Shown: in pieces, positions 15,912-25,334 of the stretch
Numbering within the stretch: the stretch's first letter is position 1
Layout: the number at the start of each line of letters is the position of its first letter
DNA from: Clostridiales bacterium
GTDB lineage: Bacteria; Bacillota; Clostridia; Christensenellales; CAG-314
NCBI GenBank assembly: GCA_022508345.1
Contig: JAFLVK010000002.1
Location: 325,649 to 389,648 of the forward strand
Length of the DNA: 64,000 bases
Direction: 5' to 3'
Notes under the pieces: model-generated
The model's database searches: none
The model's input: only the letters and a program-made list of their open reading frames with translations
Told to the model about the DNA's origin: nothing
Position numbers and translations under genes: made by a program

Positions 15912-16277
15912 TCAAAAAAGCATTTTAATGCCACCGGCAATTAAAACGAGGGCGAATATGATTTTTGCTACGTTTCCCTTTATCTTGGACAGCAAAAGTG
16001 CGCCTACAATACCGCCCACAACCACCCCTAGCGTTGCCCACAGTGTGGGGGTCCAATCGACGTTGCCCTTAATTAGGTACACTGCCGCGCTAACCACGGT
16101 TAACGGCAAAATAATCAAAAGTGCCGTTGCCTGAGAGTGCTTTTGATGCAGCTTGACCACTGCCAGCAACAGCGCAACAATCAAAACTCCGCCACCGCCG
16201 CCTAAAAATCCGTTTATAAACCCCGCCAAAGCGGAAAAAATAACCAATATCCATTTGTTTTTTGCCGTAAGATTCAT
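15912..16277 (-). CDS. TauE/SafE (TSUP) family half-transporter, first of a pair
   Basis: 121 aa with four hydrophobic helices. It opens with ALAGFINGFLGGGGGVLIVALL, the glycine-rich TSUP signature, and ends cleanly after the fourth helix. It corresponds to one half of a full-length TauE/SafE protein. AAGGAA precedes the start. A hairpin with arms TTGAGGGG and CCCCTCAA spans the stop codon region between the two half genes. Divergent from the large surface protein at 16411. Confidence 0.85.
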   Translation of the reverse strand: MNLTAKNKWILVIFSALAGFINGFLGGGGGVLIVALLLAVVKLHQKHSQATALLIILPLTVVSAAVYLIKGNVDWTPTLWATLGVVVGGIVGALLLSKIKGNVAKIIFALVLIAGGIKMLF

Positions 16278-16315
16278 TTTTCTTTCCTTTATTTATTTTG
16301 ATTGCATTATTTTGA

Positions 16316-16344
16316 TTGACCTTTATTTTAGTTTGTATTAAAAT
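16316..16344 (+). promoter_or_regulatory. Promoter of the 936-aa surface protein gene
   Basis: TTGACC at 16316-16321, 17-bp spacer, TAAAAT at 16339-16344; leader about 60 nt. Confidence 0.65.
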
Positions 16345-16410
16345 AGTAGTACGTATGTATTTATATATATACTACTTTAGAAACTCTATAGAAAAGGTAT
16401 TGAAACAACT

Positions 16411-19221
16411 ATGAACAAGAACAAAACAGTACAACCACTATCAGAGAACACGCGCAAGGCAATTATTATTGCCGCTATCGTTGCGGTTGCAGTTATCATA
16501 CTGTCAATATCGTTGGCTCTGATTTTGAAACCGACAGCACTGTCACCCGATGACGAATCCAGCTCCAGCAGCGGATCCAGTTCGTTGTCCATCAGAAACG
16601 GCGACTTCGAGTACACCACATCGGAAAACACTGCTTTCCCCAAGACCGCTCAAAACTGGACGAGATACGGTTACAAGAAGGCAGAGGGTACCTTGCACGA
16701 ATTTGAATCGATAACAAGTAACGACAAGGCCGTAATGGGTATTGTTAACGTATCCGAAGACGAAGATGACGATGTAACCTGGGCGAAAAATGTTTTGCCC
16801 GACCTGGAAGCAGAGGGCTTGGATGTAAAAAACCCCGGGCTTCACAAGGATATTGAAGAGGGCGACGACGCGAACAAGAATGTTTACATGATTGCCACCA
16901 AGGAACCCACCGCTGCCAGCATTTTGTCCGACAGCGTGTCTGTATCAAGTGGCGCATCTGTAAAGATTACCATTCGCCTCAACACTCGCCAAATTACCAG
17001 TGGCAGCGCAGTAGTAATGATACAAAAGTCTACTGTATCCGCTTTGTCCAAGAACTGGTACTCTTACACATTTGATGTAAACGACGATGATTTCAAAGTT
17101 GACGATAACGGCTGGCAAACACTTGTGTTCCACATCTTCAACCGTGACGCAAGCACCAAGTACATCCGCGTAAGCATTGGTATCGGTAACGTATACAGCG
17201 GCGAAGAAGATTTGAAGCTTGCAGATGCAGCTACACCTATCCAAGGCGAAGGTGTACTCTTCATTGACGACATCACCTACGAAACTGTTACCGCAAACGA
17301 TTACCGTGAAGTAGTTGACGCAGACTTGGAAGCAAAAAGCACAATGTACAAGATTATCGAAAACGAAGACATCGTTGACGAATCGGTATATCTTGGTTTG
17401 GACACAGAAAACACTGAAGTAACCGATAACGGTCCTACCACATTGAAGACCTTTACCGAAGCTTCCGGTAGTGACAGTGCATTTGATAAAGATTCAACAT
17501 TCTCTCCCTTCACCAACCGCGACGACTTTTACAAAGACAACAAGGATGGGCAACATTCAGACCCAACAGGCTTTACTGTCTACAAGCTTTCGCACGACGG
17601 TTCAAAGAACCTTGGAACACCGCTTGCATTGAGACTGAATGCCAGTGCGCTTAACAGTGATGGCGACAAAAATATCAATGTCAAGTCCAGCCTGATACTC
17701 AAGGACCACCACCACATCAGCTTTTGGGTGAGAGTAAATCAACGCAACAAAGTAGCTTATGCTAATGTTTACGTTCAAAAGAAAGCATCTGACGGTAGCT
17801 GGAAAGACTTGAGCACCAGTAGCAGTTGGACGCTCGTTACTACCAGCCAGGACATCGAAGAAGATGCTAACTGCGGTTGGGTAAAATACGACATCTATCT
17901 CAAGCCCTCCACTGCTGATGAGGAAATCAGCATTCTGTTTGTACTGGGTAAAAATGATGACTACACCTCCGACGAACAAAAGCTTGGTCTCATTCCTAAC
18001 GGAGACATGTATGTTACCAGCCCTGCTTACGAAAAGATTTCTTACAGCGATTACAACACAGCATCAAGCGGTAGCAACGTAAAGAAGCTTGACCTTGTGG
18101 GGACATCCGATTCCACTGCTATTACAAACGGTAGCTTCTCAACACTCGACAGCACAGGACGTCAACCGTCAGGCTGGACACCCGCTTTCGGTGGAGACAA
18201 CTCCATTTTCAGAGACGGTAAGGCTGACCATTTCAAAGACGAAGAGAGACTTGCTGAATTTGTAAAAGACAGCGGAACAGTTCAAAACTTCGGAGAATAC
18301 ATCAAGCATAACGATGGAACAAGGCTTGACGACGCTCAAAAGAATGTTTTGAGGATAAACAACGAAGCAGCAACAAGCTTTGGCTACTACTCGTCAGATT
18401 TCACACTATCCGCAAGGACAGCATACGTAATCTCCGTAATGTTTAAGCCGGGCGAAAACAACGCTAACGCTCACCCCTACGTCTACCTGTTAGATACAGA
18501 TGCTTCAGCTTACACAGACAATGACAAGGCTACGGCAAGAGAGCAAAGAATTCTTGCATCTGTTACGGACAACAAACAATTTGACTCCGATATTAAAGCA
18601 AGTATATTCGGCTTTGACTACAACAACGGTGAGTTTGGCAACGGTTGGGCACGCTACTGCATGATTGTTGTTACAGGTGACGATTCCATCGGCGTACGTT
18701 TGGCACTGTTTAACGGTAGCATCGACGGCGAAGTAAAGGAACAAGGCACAGTTTACTACGACAAGGTAGAAATGCACACACTGGGCAACTACTCCTTCGT
18801 AGAGGCTGAAGATGACGACATCAATGATGACAATGCTGAGTACTACAAAACTCACTACAAAGTAAAATGGAGCAATCATCCCTACATCACCGCAACGACG
18901 GAAACCAAAAACCTGTACGGTGAAAACTTCAACGAATTGTTGACAAAGGAAAGTTCCGAAGAAGGTAAAACTTTGCTTGAAGCTTGGGGCATTGATGTAA
19001 ACACGCTTGGACTTGAAGATCTTGAAGAAAGATCCATCATACCCGAAGAAGAGGAAACTGATGATGGCTACACAGATACCGGCACAACTACCGAACCTAG
19101 TAAAGTTGACCTTGGCTTGCTGTTCTCGGTAATTTCCAGCGTTGCACTGGTTGCCGCACTACTTGTAGTATTTGTAGTTAAGCTTTACAGAAATAAAAGC
19201 AGACATCCCAAAGCTGCGTAA
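16411..19221 (+). CDS. Large cell-surface protein with N- and C-terminal membrane anchors
   Basis: 936 aa. Residues ~16-38 are a strongly hydrophobic segment after a basic N terminus, followed by a Ser-rich linker (ESSSSSGSSSL). The extracellular body is acidic and Thr/Ser/Asn-rich, with repeated beta-sandwich-like units that open with NGDFE or NGSFS and a Trp, as in carbohydrate-binding modules of the CBM4/9 type; at least three such regions (about 60-290, 330-540, 575-790) can be seen. A second hydrophobic helix (~903-925) ends in a basic tail RNKSRHPK. There is no LPXTG motif. Function is unrecognised; binding of a surface polymer or glycan is an inference. Monocistronic. Confidence 0.8.
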   Translation: MNKNKTVQPLSENTRKAIIIAAIVAVAVIILSISLALILKPTALSPDDESSSSSGSSSLSIRNGDFEYTTSENTAFPKTAQNWTRYGYKKAEGTLHEFESITSNDKAVMGIVNVSEDEDDDVTWAKNVLPDLEAEGLDVKNPGLHKDIEEGDDANKNVYMIATKEPTAASILSDSVSVSSGASVKITIRLNTRQITSGSAVVMIQKSTVSALSKNWYSYTFDVNDDDFKVDDNGWQTLVFHIFNRDASTKYIRVSIGIGNVYSGEEDLKLADAATPIQGEGVLFIDDITYETVTANDYREVVDADLEAKSTMYKIIENEDIVDESVYLGLDTENTEVTDNGPTTLKTFTEASGSDSAFDKDSTFSPFTNRDDFYKDNKDGQHSDPTGFTVYKLSHDGSKNLGTPLALRLNASALNSDGDKNINVKSSLILKDHHHISFWVRVNQRNKVAYANVYVQKKASDGSWKDLSTSSSWTLVTTSQDIEEDANCGWVKYDIYLKPSTADEEISILFVLGKNDDYTSDEQKLGLIPNGDMYVTSPAYEKISYSDYNTASSGSNVKKLDLVGTSDSTAITNGSFSTLDSTGRQPSGWTPAFGGDNSIFRDGKADHFKDEERLAEFVKDSGTVQNFGEYIKHNDGTRLDDAQKNVLRINNEAATSFGYYSSDFTLSARTAYVISVMFKPGENNANAHPYVYLLDTDASAYTDNDKATAREQRILASVTDNKQFDSDIKASIFGFDYNNGEFGNGWARYCMIVVTGDDSIGVRLALFNGSIDGEVKEQGTVYYDKVEMHTLGNYSFVEAEDDDINDDNAEYYKTHYKVKWSNHPYITATTETKNLYGENFNELLTKESSEEGKTLLEAWGIDVNTLGLEDLEERSIIPEEEETDDGYTDTGTTTEPSKVDLGLLFSVISSVALVAALLVVFVVKLYRNKSRHPKAA

Positions 19222-19242
19222 TAAACAATGTTCATAGTTAAT

Positions 19243-19279
19243 AAAAAACTTCGTAACGAAATGTTACGAAGTTTTTTTG
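19243..19279. terminator. Bidirectional terminator
   Basis: Perfect ACTTCGTAAC / GTTACGAAGT stem with A-run before and T-run after. It serves the surface protein on plus and aroK on minus. Confidence 0.9.
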
Positions 19280-19298
19280 TTGCCAATAATGCAATAAC

Positions 19299-19793
19299 TT
19301 ATCTGTTTAACCAATTGTATATTTGCTGTGCTAGCTGTTCGGGTGTTTTCCTATCGGTAGGAATGGTAACGTCAGCGTATTTGGCATACAGCGGGGCACG
19401 GCTTTGAATGTAGCTGTCCAATTGGCGCACTGTCAACCCGTCGAATAGCGGGCGCGCCACTCCACCAAGGCGCGAATGCACCGTTTCGGCAGATGCAGTA
19501 AGGCATATTACAATGCTGCCCTGCGCAAAAAGGGAAAAGCCCTGCGACAGCACAACCCCACCGCCACAGGCAACAACCGCGTTGTCCTGCGTTAGTGTGC
19601 GCAGCAGCTTGCTTTCCTCTTCACGAAAGAACGCTTCACCATGCGTTTCAAATATTTGTTGCACAGTCTTGTTACAAGCGCGTTCTATTTCCGCGTCCGT
19701 ATCTACAAAAGCGCAACTGAGCCTATCTGCCAGTAGCCTTCCCACTGTAGACTTGTAACAGGCGGCAAATCCTATCAAAACTATTTTTTTCAT
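19299..19793 (-). CDS. aroK: Shikimate kinase
   Basis: 164 aa, family length. Core motifs are present: the shikimate-binding Asp in VDTDAEIE, FREEESKLL, CGGGVV and the lid-region Arg GVARPLF. The P-loop is unusual: GFAACYKST, where the conserved Gly before Lys is Tyr. It is the last gene of the aro cluster and overlaps aroQ by ATGA. The reaction is ATP-dependent 3-phosphorylation of shikimate. Placement argues it works despite the P-loop change. Confidence 0.92.
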   Translation of the reverse strand: MKKIVLIGFAACYKSTVGRLLADRLSCAFVDTDAEIERACNKTVQQIFETHGEAFFREEESKLLRTLTQDNAVVACGGGVVLSQGFSLFAQGSIVICLTASAETVHSRLGGVARPLFDGLTVRQLDSYIQSRAPLYAKYADVTIPTDRKTPEQLAQQIYNWLNR

Positions 19794-20212
19794 ATTTTCT
19801 TCACAAAGTAATCTATTGCCTCAATATAACTGTCGATACCCTTGCCGTAGAAACGGGCAACACACACGTCCGCCAACACGTCGTTGTGGCGAAATTGTTC
19901 CCTTTCGTAGATGTTGGACATGTGCACTTCCGCTACAGGCACCGATATACACTCGATACAGTCGTAGAGGGCGTAGCTGTAATGACTGTACGCGCCGGCA
20001 TTGAACACCACCGCGTCGCAGTCCGTCTGTTGCAGGATATTGACCAGTTCGCCTTCGATATTGCTTTGCGCGCATGTAAGCGTTACGCCCAGTTCGGCTG
20101 CGTACTTGGTTAACTTTTCTTCCAGCTGTGCTAACGTGTCCGTGCCGTAGAAACGGCTGTCGCGCTTGCCTAGCATATTGAGATTTACTCCGTTAAGAAG
20201 TAGAATTTTCAT
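19790..20212 (-). CDS. aroQ: 3-dehydroquinate dehydratase, type II
   Basis: 140 aa, the usual type II size. Visible signatures: GVNLNMLGKRDSRFYG (with the catalytic Tyr), FNAGAYSHYSYALYDCI (active-site Asn/His) and VAEVHMSNIYEREQFRH. It dehydrates 3-dehydroquinate to 3-dehydroshikimate. Overlaps aroK by 4 bases and follows the aroA-aroE fusion by 12. Confidence 0.95.
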   Translation of the reverse strand: MKILLLNGVNLNMLGKRDSRFYGTDTLAQLEEKLTKYAAELGVTLTCAQSNIEGELVNILQQTDCDAVVFNAGAYSHYSYALYDCIECISVPVAEVHMSNIYEREQFRHNDVLADVCVARFYGKGIDSYIEAIDYFVKKI

Positions 20213-20224
20213 TTTTCCGTATCC

Positions 20225-22198
20225 TTATTTAATCTCTTTTAAAAATTGTGGATAATAATTTTGTACCGCAGTATTCGTCCACAGGGCGAAGCTTTTTGCC
20301 CCCTGGTGATACAGCATTTCCAGCCCGTCAATTACCGTTAAGCCGCGTTTTGTTGCCTGTTCGCGCAGGTTGCTGTGCCCCTTGTAATCGGCGACAAAAA
20401 CAAATTCAACACTGTCGGGGAAAGGCAAGCTTTGCTCAAAGGAGCATTGCGGAACAAAGCTCAATATTGCTACAGGGTTGGTTACCTCCACGGGAAGACT
20501 GTATTTATCAACCAGCCGCTTAGCATGAGATTTGGTACGGTTCAACACCTGCATTTTACATCCGTGTTGAACAAGCTCCCTCACACATGCCTCCGCCGCG
20601 CCACCTGCACCCACTATCCACAGGGGTTTATTTGTAATATCAATATTGTGTGAACGCAACGACTGAATTACACCGTAGCCGTCGGTAGACGTAGGTAAAA
20701 TGTTTTTCCCCACGGTATTGACTGACGGACAATCGGCATGTAGCAATGCTGCAACCCTGTTTTTGAAGGGCATGGTTACGTTCAAGCCGTCAAAGCTGCC
20801 TATTACCATGAGCAATTCGTCGTCGGAAATGTCTTTCGGCAGGTTGATTGTGTCGTAACTACAGCAAACACCCGCCTTGCCGGCTAGGTGAGCCATGAGC
20901 TCGGGAGATTTGCTATCCGACACACTTTCACCAATCAAGCCAAGCTTCAAGGGCGCAATGCCCAGCATACCGCAAAACTGCGGGAAAGATATGTCAAAGG
21001 GCGCATTGTCCACGCTACCGCCACCGACAATTATCGACAAAACCGTTTCGCACATGGCAATACGGTGGTCGTTGAAGCTACTGAAATGTTTGCCCTTGGG
21101 AAGCACTCCGTTAGATATTACTGTAAGGTCCTTGCCGTCAAAGCTTGCGATTTGATTGCATTTACTTGCAATATGCTCTATTGCCTGTATGCGGTTGCAC
21201 TCCTTGTACTGCAATTCGGCAACACTGCCAAATTTGTGCTCTCCCTTTACTGTCAACGCCAGTGTCGCAAGCAGCGGTACTTCGTCGATGCCGTCGCAAA
21301 CGTCCTGCTCAGTTGCAAACAAGGGCTTCAACACGCTCTTTTTAACCACGATATCCCCAACGCGCTCACCGAAAACTTCACGGATGTTGCAGTAGGTGAT
21401 ATTTGCCCCGCTACGCTGCAACACACGGTAAAATCCTAGCCGTGTGTCATTTAGCAACACATTGGTAAATGTGGCTTCTACACCCTTGGCAACCGCCAAC
21501 GCAACGCCAAACGCCACACTGGAGGGGTCGCTTGGAATGTCCACTTCAAATGGCGACAGAACGCTTTTGCTAACAGTGATAACATTGCCGTCAACTGAAA
21601 TATTGGCGCCGATGGACTTCAGCATCAATTCCGTATGGTTGCGCGTGTGGAGTTGCTCGACGTAGCGGGTTTCGCCCTCTGCAAACAGTCCTGCAAGTAG
21701 CACAGCGCTCTTTACCTGGGCGGAATTGACATTGGCGTTTATTGTCGCACCGTGGAGCTTTGCCGCGCGCAGCTCGAATAGGCAATTTTTACGCAAGACA
21801 AATTTCGCACCCATTGCCGTTAACGGTTCAATAACGCGTTGCATGGGGCGTTTTGTGAGCGAATGGTCACCGACAAATTTCGCATTTACACCCAGTCCTG
21901 CAACAACTCCTGCAAGCAATCGCGCAGTTGTGCCGCTATTGCCACAGTTGAGGGTGAGTCTCGGGTATTCGTGTTGCGGAATGCAACCTACTGTTACAGT
22001 TGTGCCTTTTACCTCAATTTTCGCGCCTAAACTGCGCAAACAATCTATCGTCGACAATATATCCGCCGATAGCGTTACGTTGCGAATTACGCTAGTGCCA
22101 GCTGCAAGCGCACCCAGTATCAATGCACGGTGAGTAATTGATTTATCGCCACAAACCACGTTGGTGTTGAGATTAAACTGTCCCGTCAAGTTAATCAT
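20225..22198 (-). CDS. aroA-aroE: Bifunctional EPSP synthase-shikimate dehydrogenase (AroA-AroE fusion)
   Basis: 657 aa in one uninterrupted frame. Residues 1-~413 are complete EPSP synthase: GDKSITHR (17-24), NCGNSGTTARLLAG, DHSLTKRP, DGIDEVPLL, KECNRIQAIEH and FNDHRIAMCE (375-384). From ~419 a shikimate dehydrogenase begins: LIGESVSDSKSPELM, GLNVTMPFK with catalytic Lys479, STDGYG with Asp506 (usual Asn-Thr-Asp reads Ser-Thr-Asp), NADP-binding GAGGAAEA at ~530 and NRTKSHAKRL, ending GLEMLYHQGAKSFALW. The two activities flank shikimate kinase in the pathway. It overlaps aroB by 8 bases. A sequencing join is unlikely because motifs on both sides are intact. Confidence 0.93.
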   Translation of the reverse strand: MINLTGQFNLNTNVVCGDKSITHRALILGALAAGTSVIRNVTLSADILSTIDCLRSLGAKIEVKGTTVTVGCIPQHEYPRLTLNCGNSGTTARLLAGVVAGLGVNAKFVGDHSLTKRPMQRVIEPLTAMGAKFVLRKNCLFELRAAKLHGATINANVNSAQVKSAVLLAGLFAEGETRYVEQLHTRNHTELMLKSIGANISVDGNVITVSKSVLSPFEVDIPSDPSSVAFGVALAVAKGVEATFTNVLLNDTRLGFYRVLQRSGANITYCNIREVFGERVGDIVVKKSVLKPLFATEQDVCDGIDEVPLLATLALTVKGEHKFGSVAELQYKECNRIQAIEHIASKCNQIASFDGKDLTVISNGVLPKGKHFSSFNDHRIAMCETVLSIIVGGGSVDNAPFDISFPQFCGMLGIAPLKLGLIGESVSDSKSPELMAHLAGKAGVCCSYDTINLPKDISDDELLMVIGSFDGLNVTMPFKNRVAALLHADCPSVNTVGKNILPTSTDGYGVIQSLRSHNIDITNKPLWIVGAGGAAEACVRELVQHGCKMQVLNRTKSHAKRLVDKYSLPVEVTNPVAILSFVPQCSFEQSLPFPDSVEFVFVADYKGHSNLREQATKRGLTVIDGLEMLYHQGAKSFALWTNTAVQNYYPQFLKEIK

Positions 22199-23114
22199 TG
22201 AGTAGCAGTTCCTTTACTTCGTCCATTGTCAAATGCACTTCATTAAACACTTCGGGCAGTACAAAGCACACCTTGCCGTACATGTTCTTTTTGTCGTTTG
22301 TCATTACTGACAGTATCTGTTCATTGAGCGGATATATGTGGAATTTACCGGAAACAACGCTCATCCACTTGCTTGCATATTCATGTGAACATATGTCCAG
22401 CTTAGCAGCTAGCATGGTTTCGTAGTAAATGCCGTTAGCCACAGCCACTCCGTGCGGAATGCCGTAGCTGAGCTCCAATGCGTGCCCCACTGTGTGCCCG
22501 AAATTGAGCATACTGCGAATATCCCTGCAAAACGGGTCGGTATCGCACACATATTGCTTGTAATGTACGCACGCCTTGATTACGTCCGTTAAGCTCCCTT
22601 TGCCGTCGTTGTAGGCTGCTTCAACATATTGACAAAGCATGCGATATTTCAACAGCTCCCCCTGCCCGCTAAGCAACTGCTGTTCGGGAAGGGTCGTCAA
22701 AAAGTCGACGTCGATTAGCGTATCTCCAAAGTGGTAGGTTCCAACGGCATTCTTGACACCGTCAAGGTCAATTGCCGTTTTTCCGCCGATGCTGCTGTCT
22801 ATTTGAGCAATAAGCGTTGTGGGCACGTGTAATATGTCTACACCGCGCTTGTAAATACTTGTAGCAAAGCCCACCGTGTCGCCAATGCTTCCGCCGCCCA
22901 CTGCCACCACTTTGTCGTTGGGGGCAAGCCCTCGGCTCAAAAACCAACTGCAAAGCGCCTGCACATGCTCGAAGCTTTTTGCCTGCTCGCCCTGCGGTAG
23001 CAGGTACACGTTGTCGCCGGATATGTTGTACAGCGAGGCAATCTTGCTGTCCGTAACAATGGGACAGTTGGCATATTTAGATAAAACGAATTTTTCAAAT
23101 GTTATATTACTCAT
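22191..23114 (-). CDS. aroB: 3-dehydroquinate synthase, compact form
   Basis: 307 aa, about 50 residues shorter than typical AroB. The NAD-binding VGGGSIGDTVGF, VPTTLIAQIDSSIGGKTAID, GELLKY and metal-site LNFGHTVGHALE and HGVAVANG blocks are all there, so the active site looks complete; the missing length is spread over the N-terminal region and C terminus. It converts DAHP to 3-dehydroquinate. Overlaps the aroA-aroE start by 8 bases. Confidence 0.93.
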   Translation of the reverse strand: MSNITFEKFVLSKYANCPIVTDSKIASLYNISGDNVYLLPQGEQAKSFEHVQALCSWFLSRGLAPNDKVVAVGGGSIGDTVGFATSIYKRGVDILHVPTTLIAQIDSSIGGKTAIDLDGVKNAVGTYHFGDTLIDVDFLTTLPEQQLLSGQGELLKYRMLCQYVEAAYNDGKGSLTDVIKACVHYKQYVCDTDPFCRDIRSMLNFGHTVGHALELSYGIPHGVAVANGIYYETMLAAKLDICSHEYASKWMSVVSGKFHIYPLNEQILSVMTNDKKNMYGKVCFVLPEVFNEVHLTMDEVKELLLND

Positions 23115-23117
23115 AAA

Positions 23118-24158
23118 CTATTTGTCTTGCTTAAGTATTTGGTTTGTAAGGACGTAGGCAAGGATATTGTCCGCAATAACACCCACGTTGGGCACAACGC
23201 ACACGTCAGCGCGTTCGTAATGCTGAACAGCAGCTTGCTTTGTAACGCTGTCCACAGTTTGGACGTTTTTGACAGTGGGTACAGGCTTTACTGTCAGGTG
23301 ACACAGTATGTCTGCACCTGTTGAAACGCCTGCTACAATGCCACCGCAGTTGTTGGTTGCGTAAACTATTTGTCCGTCCTGTAATGTCAATTTGTCATGA
23401 GCTTGTACACCGTTCATGTTGGCGTATTTGTCGCCTATGCCAAAGGTAATTCCCTTTACCGACGGTATGCCAACAAGGTTTGCCGCGATTACTGCATCCA
23501 GACGTTCGGTGTAAGGCAGGATTTCGCCCAAGCCCATGGGTACTCCCGTTGCTCCAACAGCAACTGTTCCGCCAAGACTGTTGCCCTCCACCCGCGCCTG
23601 TTCTATTGCCTGTGTCATGAGGTTGGTTGCGTAGCGGCACGGACAGTGTAACACTTCAAAATGCGGTTCCCTTTCCGACACACCAAAGCGGTAACGGTTG
23701 CGTGAGGCAATACCGCCAATCTTTTCCACATAGTGATAGGTGAAAATGTTGCGCCTAGCCAAAAACTGCTTGCAAATGGCGCCCAACACAACGTAGCACA
23801 CACTGTTGCGCGCTGACGTTATCTCGGCAATCTCGCGCACCGACATTTCGGGGTGTCGGGCTTGTCCAACCACGTCGCTGTGCCCGCTTCGCAAGGCGGT
23901 TATTTCGGGACGCTCCTCAACTGAACGGTTGGCAACGAAAAAGCGCAAGTCACCGTTAACAGTAACTTGCTTGTCAAAGCCCTCAAATACAACAGTATCG
24001 GGGTACACCTGCCGCGCGCTGCGTCCCAAGCCGTGCTTGCGCGCATAAAGCTCCTTGTTGACCTCCTCAACGTCGAATGTGAAGCCGTCAGGTAGTCCTG
24101 AAATCACCCCGCTGTATCCCTCGCCATGAGAAGTGCCGTGAAATTTAAAAGTAATCAT
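23118..24158 (-). CDS. aroC: Chorismate synthase (divergent)
   Basis: 346 aa. The N terminus FHGTSHGEGYSGVISGLPDG, then LRSGHSDVVGQARH, SARNSVCYVVLGAICK and the Gly-rich VPMGLGEILPYTERLDAVIAANL match chorismate synthase, but several family hallmarks are altered: the usual Arg-Pro-Gly-His-Ala-Asp reads RSGHSD, and the C-terminal Arg-His-Asp-Pro reads ERADVC. It should still catalyse FMN-dependent EPSP to chorismate. It starts 4 bases after the upstream metallo-beta-lactamase-fold gene, so the aro genes appear to be read from the same transcript. Confidence 0.9.
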   Translation of the reverse strand: MITFKFHGTSHGEGYSGVISGLPDGFTFDVEEVNKELYARKHGLGRSARQVYPDTVVFEGFDKQVTVNGDLRFFVANRSVEERPEITALRSGHSDVVGQARHPEMSVREIAEITSARNSVCYVVLGAICKQFLARRNIFTYHYVEKIGGIASRNRYRFGVSEREPHFEVLHCPCRYATNLMTQAIEQARVEGNSLGGTVAVGATGVPMGLGEILPYTERLDAVIAANLVGIPSVKGITFGIGDKYANMNGVQAHDKLTLQDGQIVYATNNCGGIVAGVSTGADILCHLTVKPVPTVKNVQTVDSVTKQAAVQHYERADVCVVPNVGVIADNILAYVLTNQILKQDK

Positions 24159-24162
24159 ATTG

Positions 24163-25326
24163 TCAGTTAGCCCACGCCGAAGGACAAGTTCTGTTATTCT
24201 TGAACCAGTCGGTGTCCTTTAGCTTGGTATCGTTGTTGGAAAAGTACATCGTAATTTTGCCATCGGTGCATGCGAAAACAATATTGCCGTTTAACGGTCC
24301 GTCGTCGATGTCCTTGTAGCTGCCGTTTTGTGTCTGTACCGTTGCCACGTCTGTTGCGTACACCTCGTCGGTGTAGGGTGCAATGCGGTTGATGAAATCC
24401 TGCGTTGGGAATGTGTTGGGCAGATTTTGAGTATATTCTACACTACCTGCAACACAGCAAATGCACACTATTTGCGGCTTGATTTTGCTTAGAAGCACTT
24501 CGTTAGCGGATGTTTTCGACCCGTGGTGTCCGCCCTTGTACAACACAGCCTGGGGCAAGTTGGGATTGCATTCAACAAGCGACTTCTCGCCTGCTTCTTC
24601 CAAATCGCCAAGCAACAGGTAATTGTTGGTTTTGGTTTCGCCGTCCTTTTGATAATCTTGTGTAATTAGCAAGCAAACGGAGTAATCGTTTTCGTTGGAG
24701 GTTTTTTGTTCGTAGAACTTTTGATACAGTATCTTCATTGTGATACCGTAGCTAAGCTCGTACTCGCGCTGTGCTCCGTTTGCATTGTTGTAGCACTCCA
24801 ATGCCGTGTAGACGTTGGCACCTCTAGCCTTTGCTGCGTCGCGCTTTGCACAAAAGTCTTTGTATATTTGCGTATTTTTGTTGGTGCGAGCAAACTGAAT
24901 GATAGTTTCGCACTCGTATCTGTCAAATATTCCCTTTGCAGCAGATGTTCCCACAAAGCCTGCAATGTGATCCTGGTCGGCATGGGTGGCAATGACGTAT
25001 TCCAGCTTGCCGTCGGTGCAGTATTGGTCAACGTAGTCGCCAATAGACTTGGCACTACCCTTTGCCGAGCCGGCATCAATCAAGATGTCAGTGTCGCCTG
25101 CCTTTATGTAAATGCTGTCGCCATTTGAACCGTTACCCAGCTCAATAAAGTGAATGGACAGCGTTTCATTTTTGATTGCGATAGCATCGTAGTTGGCGTT
25201 GGTTTTTTCAAGCAGCAAAGCGTCGAACCAGCCGTGAAAGTAGCCGTAAATGAGTGAGGCGACAATTGCAACAATTAGTACAACAAGCAACACCGTGTAC
25301 AGTGTCTTTTGCTTTTTGTGTGCCAT
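24163..25326 (-). CDS. Membrane-anchored metallo-beta-lactamase-fold hydrolase (ComEC C-terminal type)
   Basis: 387 aa. A single N-terminal helix (about residues 8-30) anchors an extracellular MBL domain. The metal motif is THADQDH, followed by GGHHGSKTS and a D-rich late region, as in the hydrolase domain of ComEC/Rec2 competence proteins; the channel part of ComEC is missing. It is a tandem paralogue of the C-terminal domain of the next gene (25335), sharing IYIKAGDTDILIDAGS and near-identical ends. Possible roles are extracellular nuclease or other phosphodiesterase; unknown. Sits between that gene and aroC with small gaps. Confidence 0.82.
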   Translation of the reverse strand: MAHKKQKTLYTVLLVVLIVAIVASLIYGYFHGWFDALLLEKTNANYDAIAIKNETLSIHFIELGNGSNGDSIYIKAGDTDILIDAGSAKGSAKSIGDYVDQYCTDGKLEYVIATHADQDHIAGFVGTSAAKGIFDRYECETIIQFARTNKNTQIYKDFCAKRDAAKARGANVYTALECYNNANGAQREYELSYGITMKILYQKFYEQKTSNENDYSVCLLITQDYQKDGETKTNNYLLLGDLEEAGEKSLVECNPNLPQAVLYKGGHHGSKTSANEVLLSKIKPQIVCICCVAGSVEYTQNLPNTFPTQDFINRIAPYTDEVYATDVATVQTQNGSYKDIDDGPLNGNIVFACTDGKITMYFSNNDTKLKDTDWFKNNRTCPSAWAN

Positions 25327-25334
25327 AAATTACC

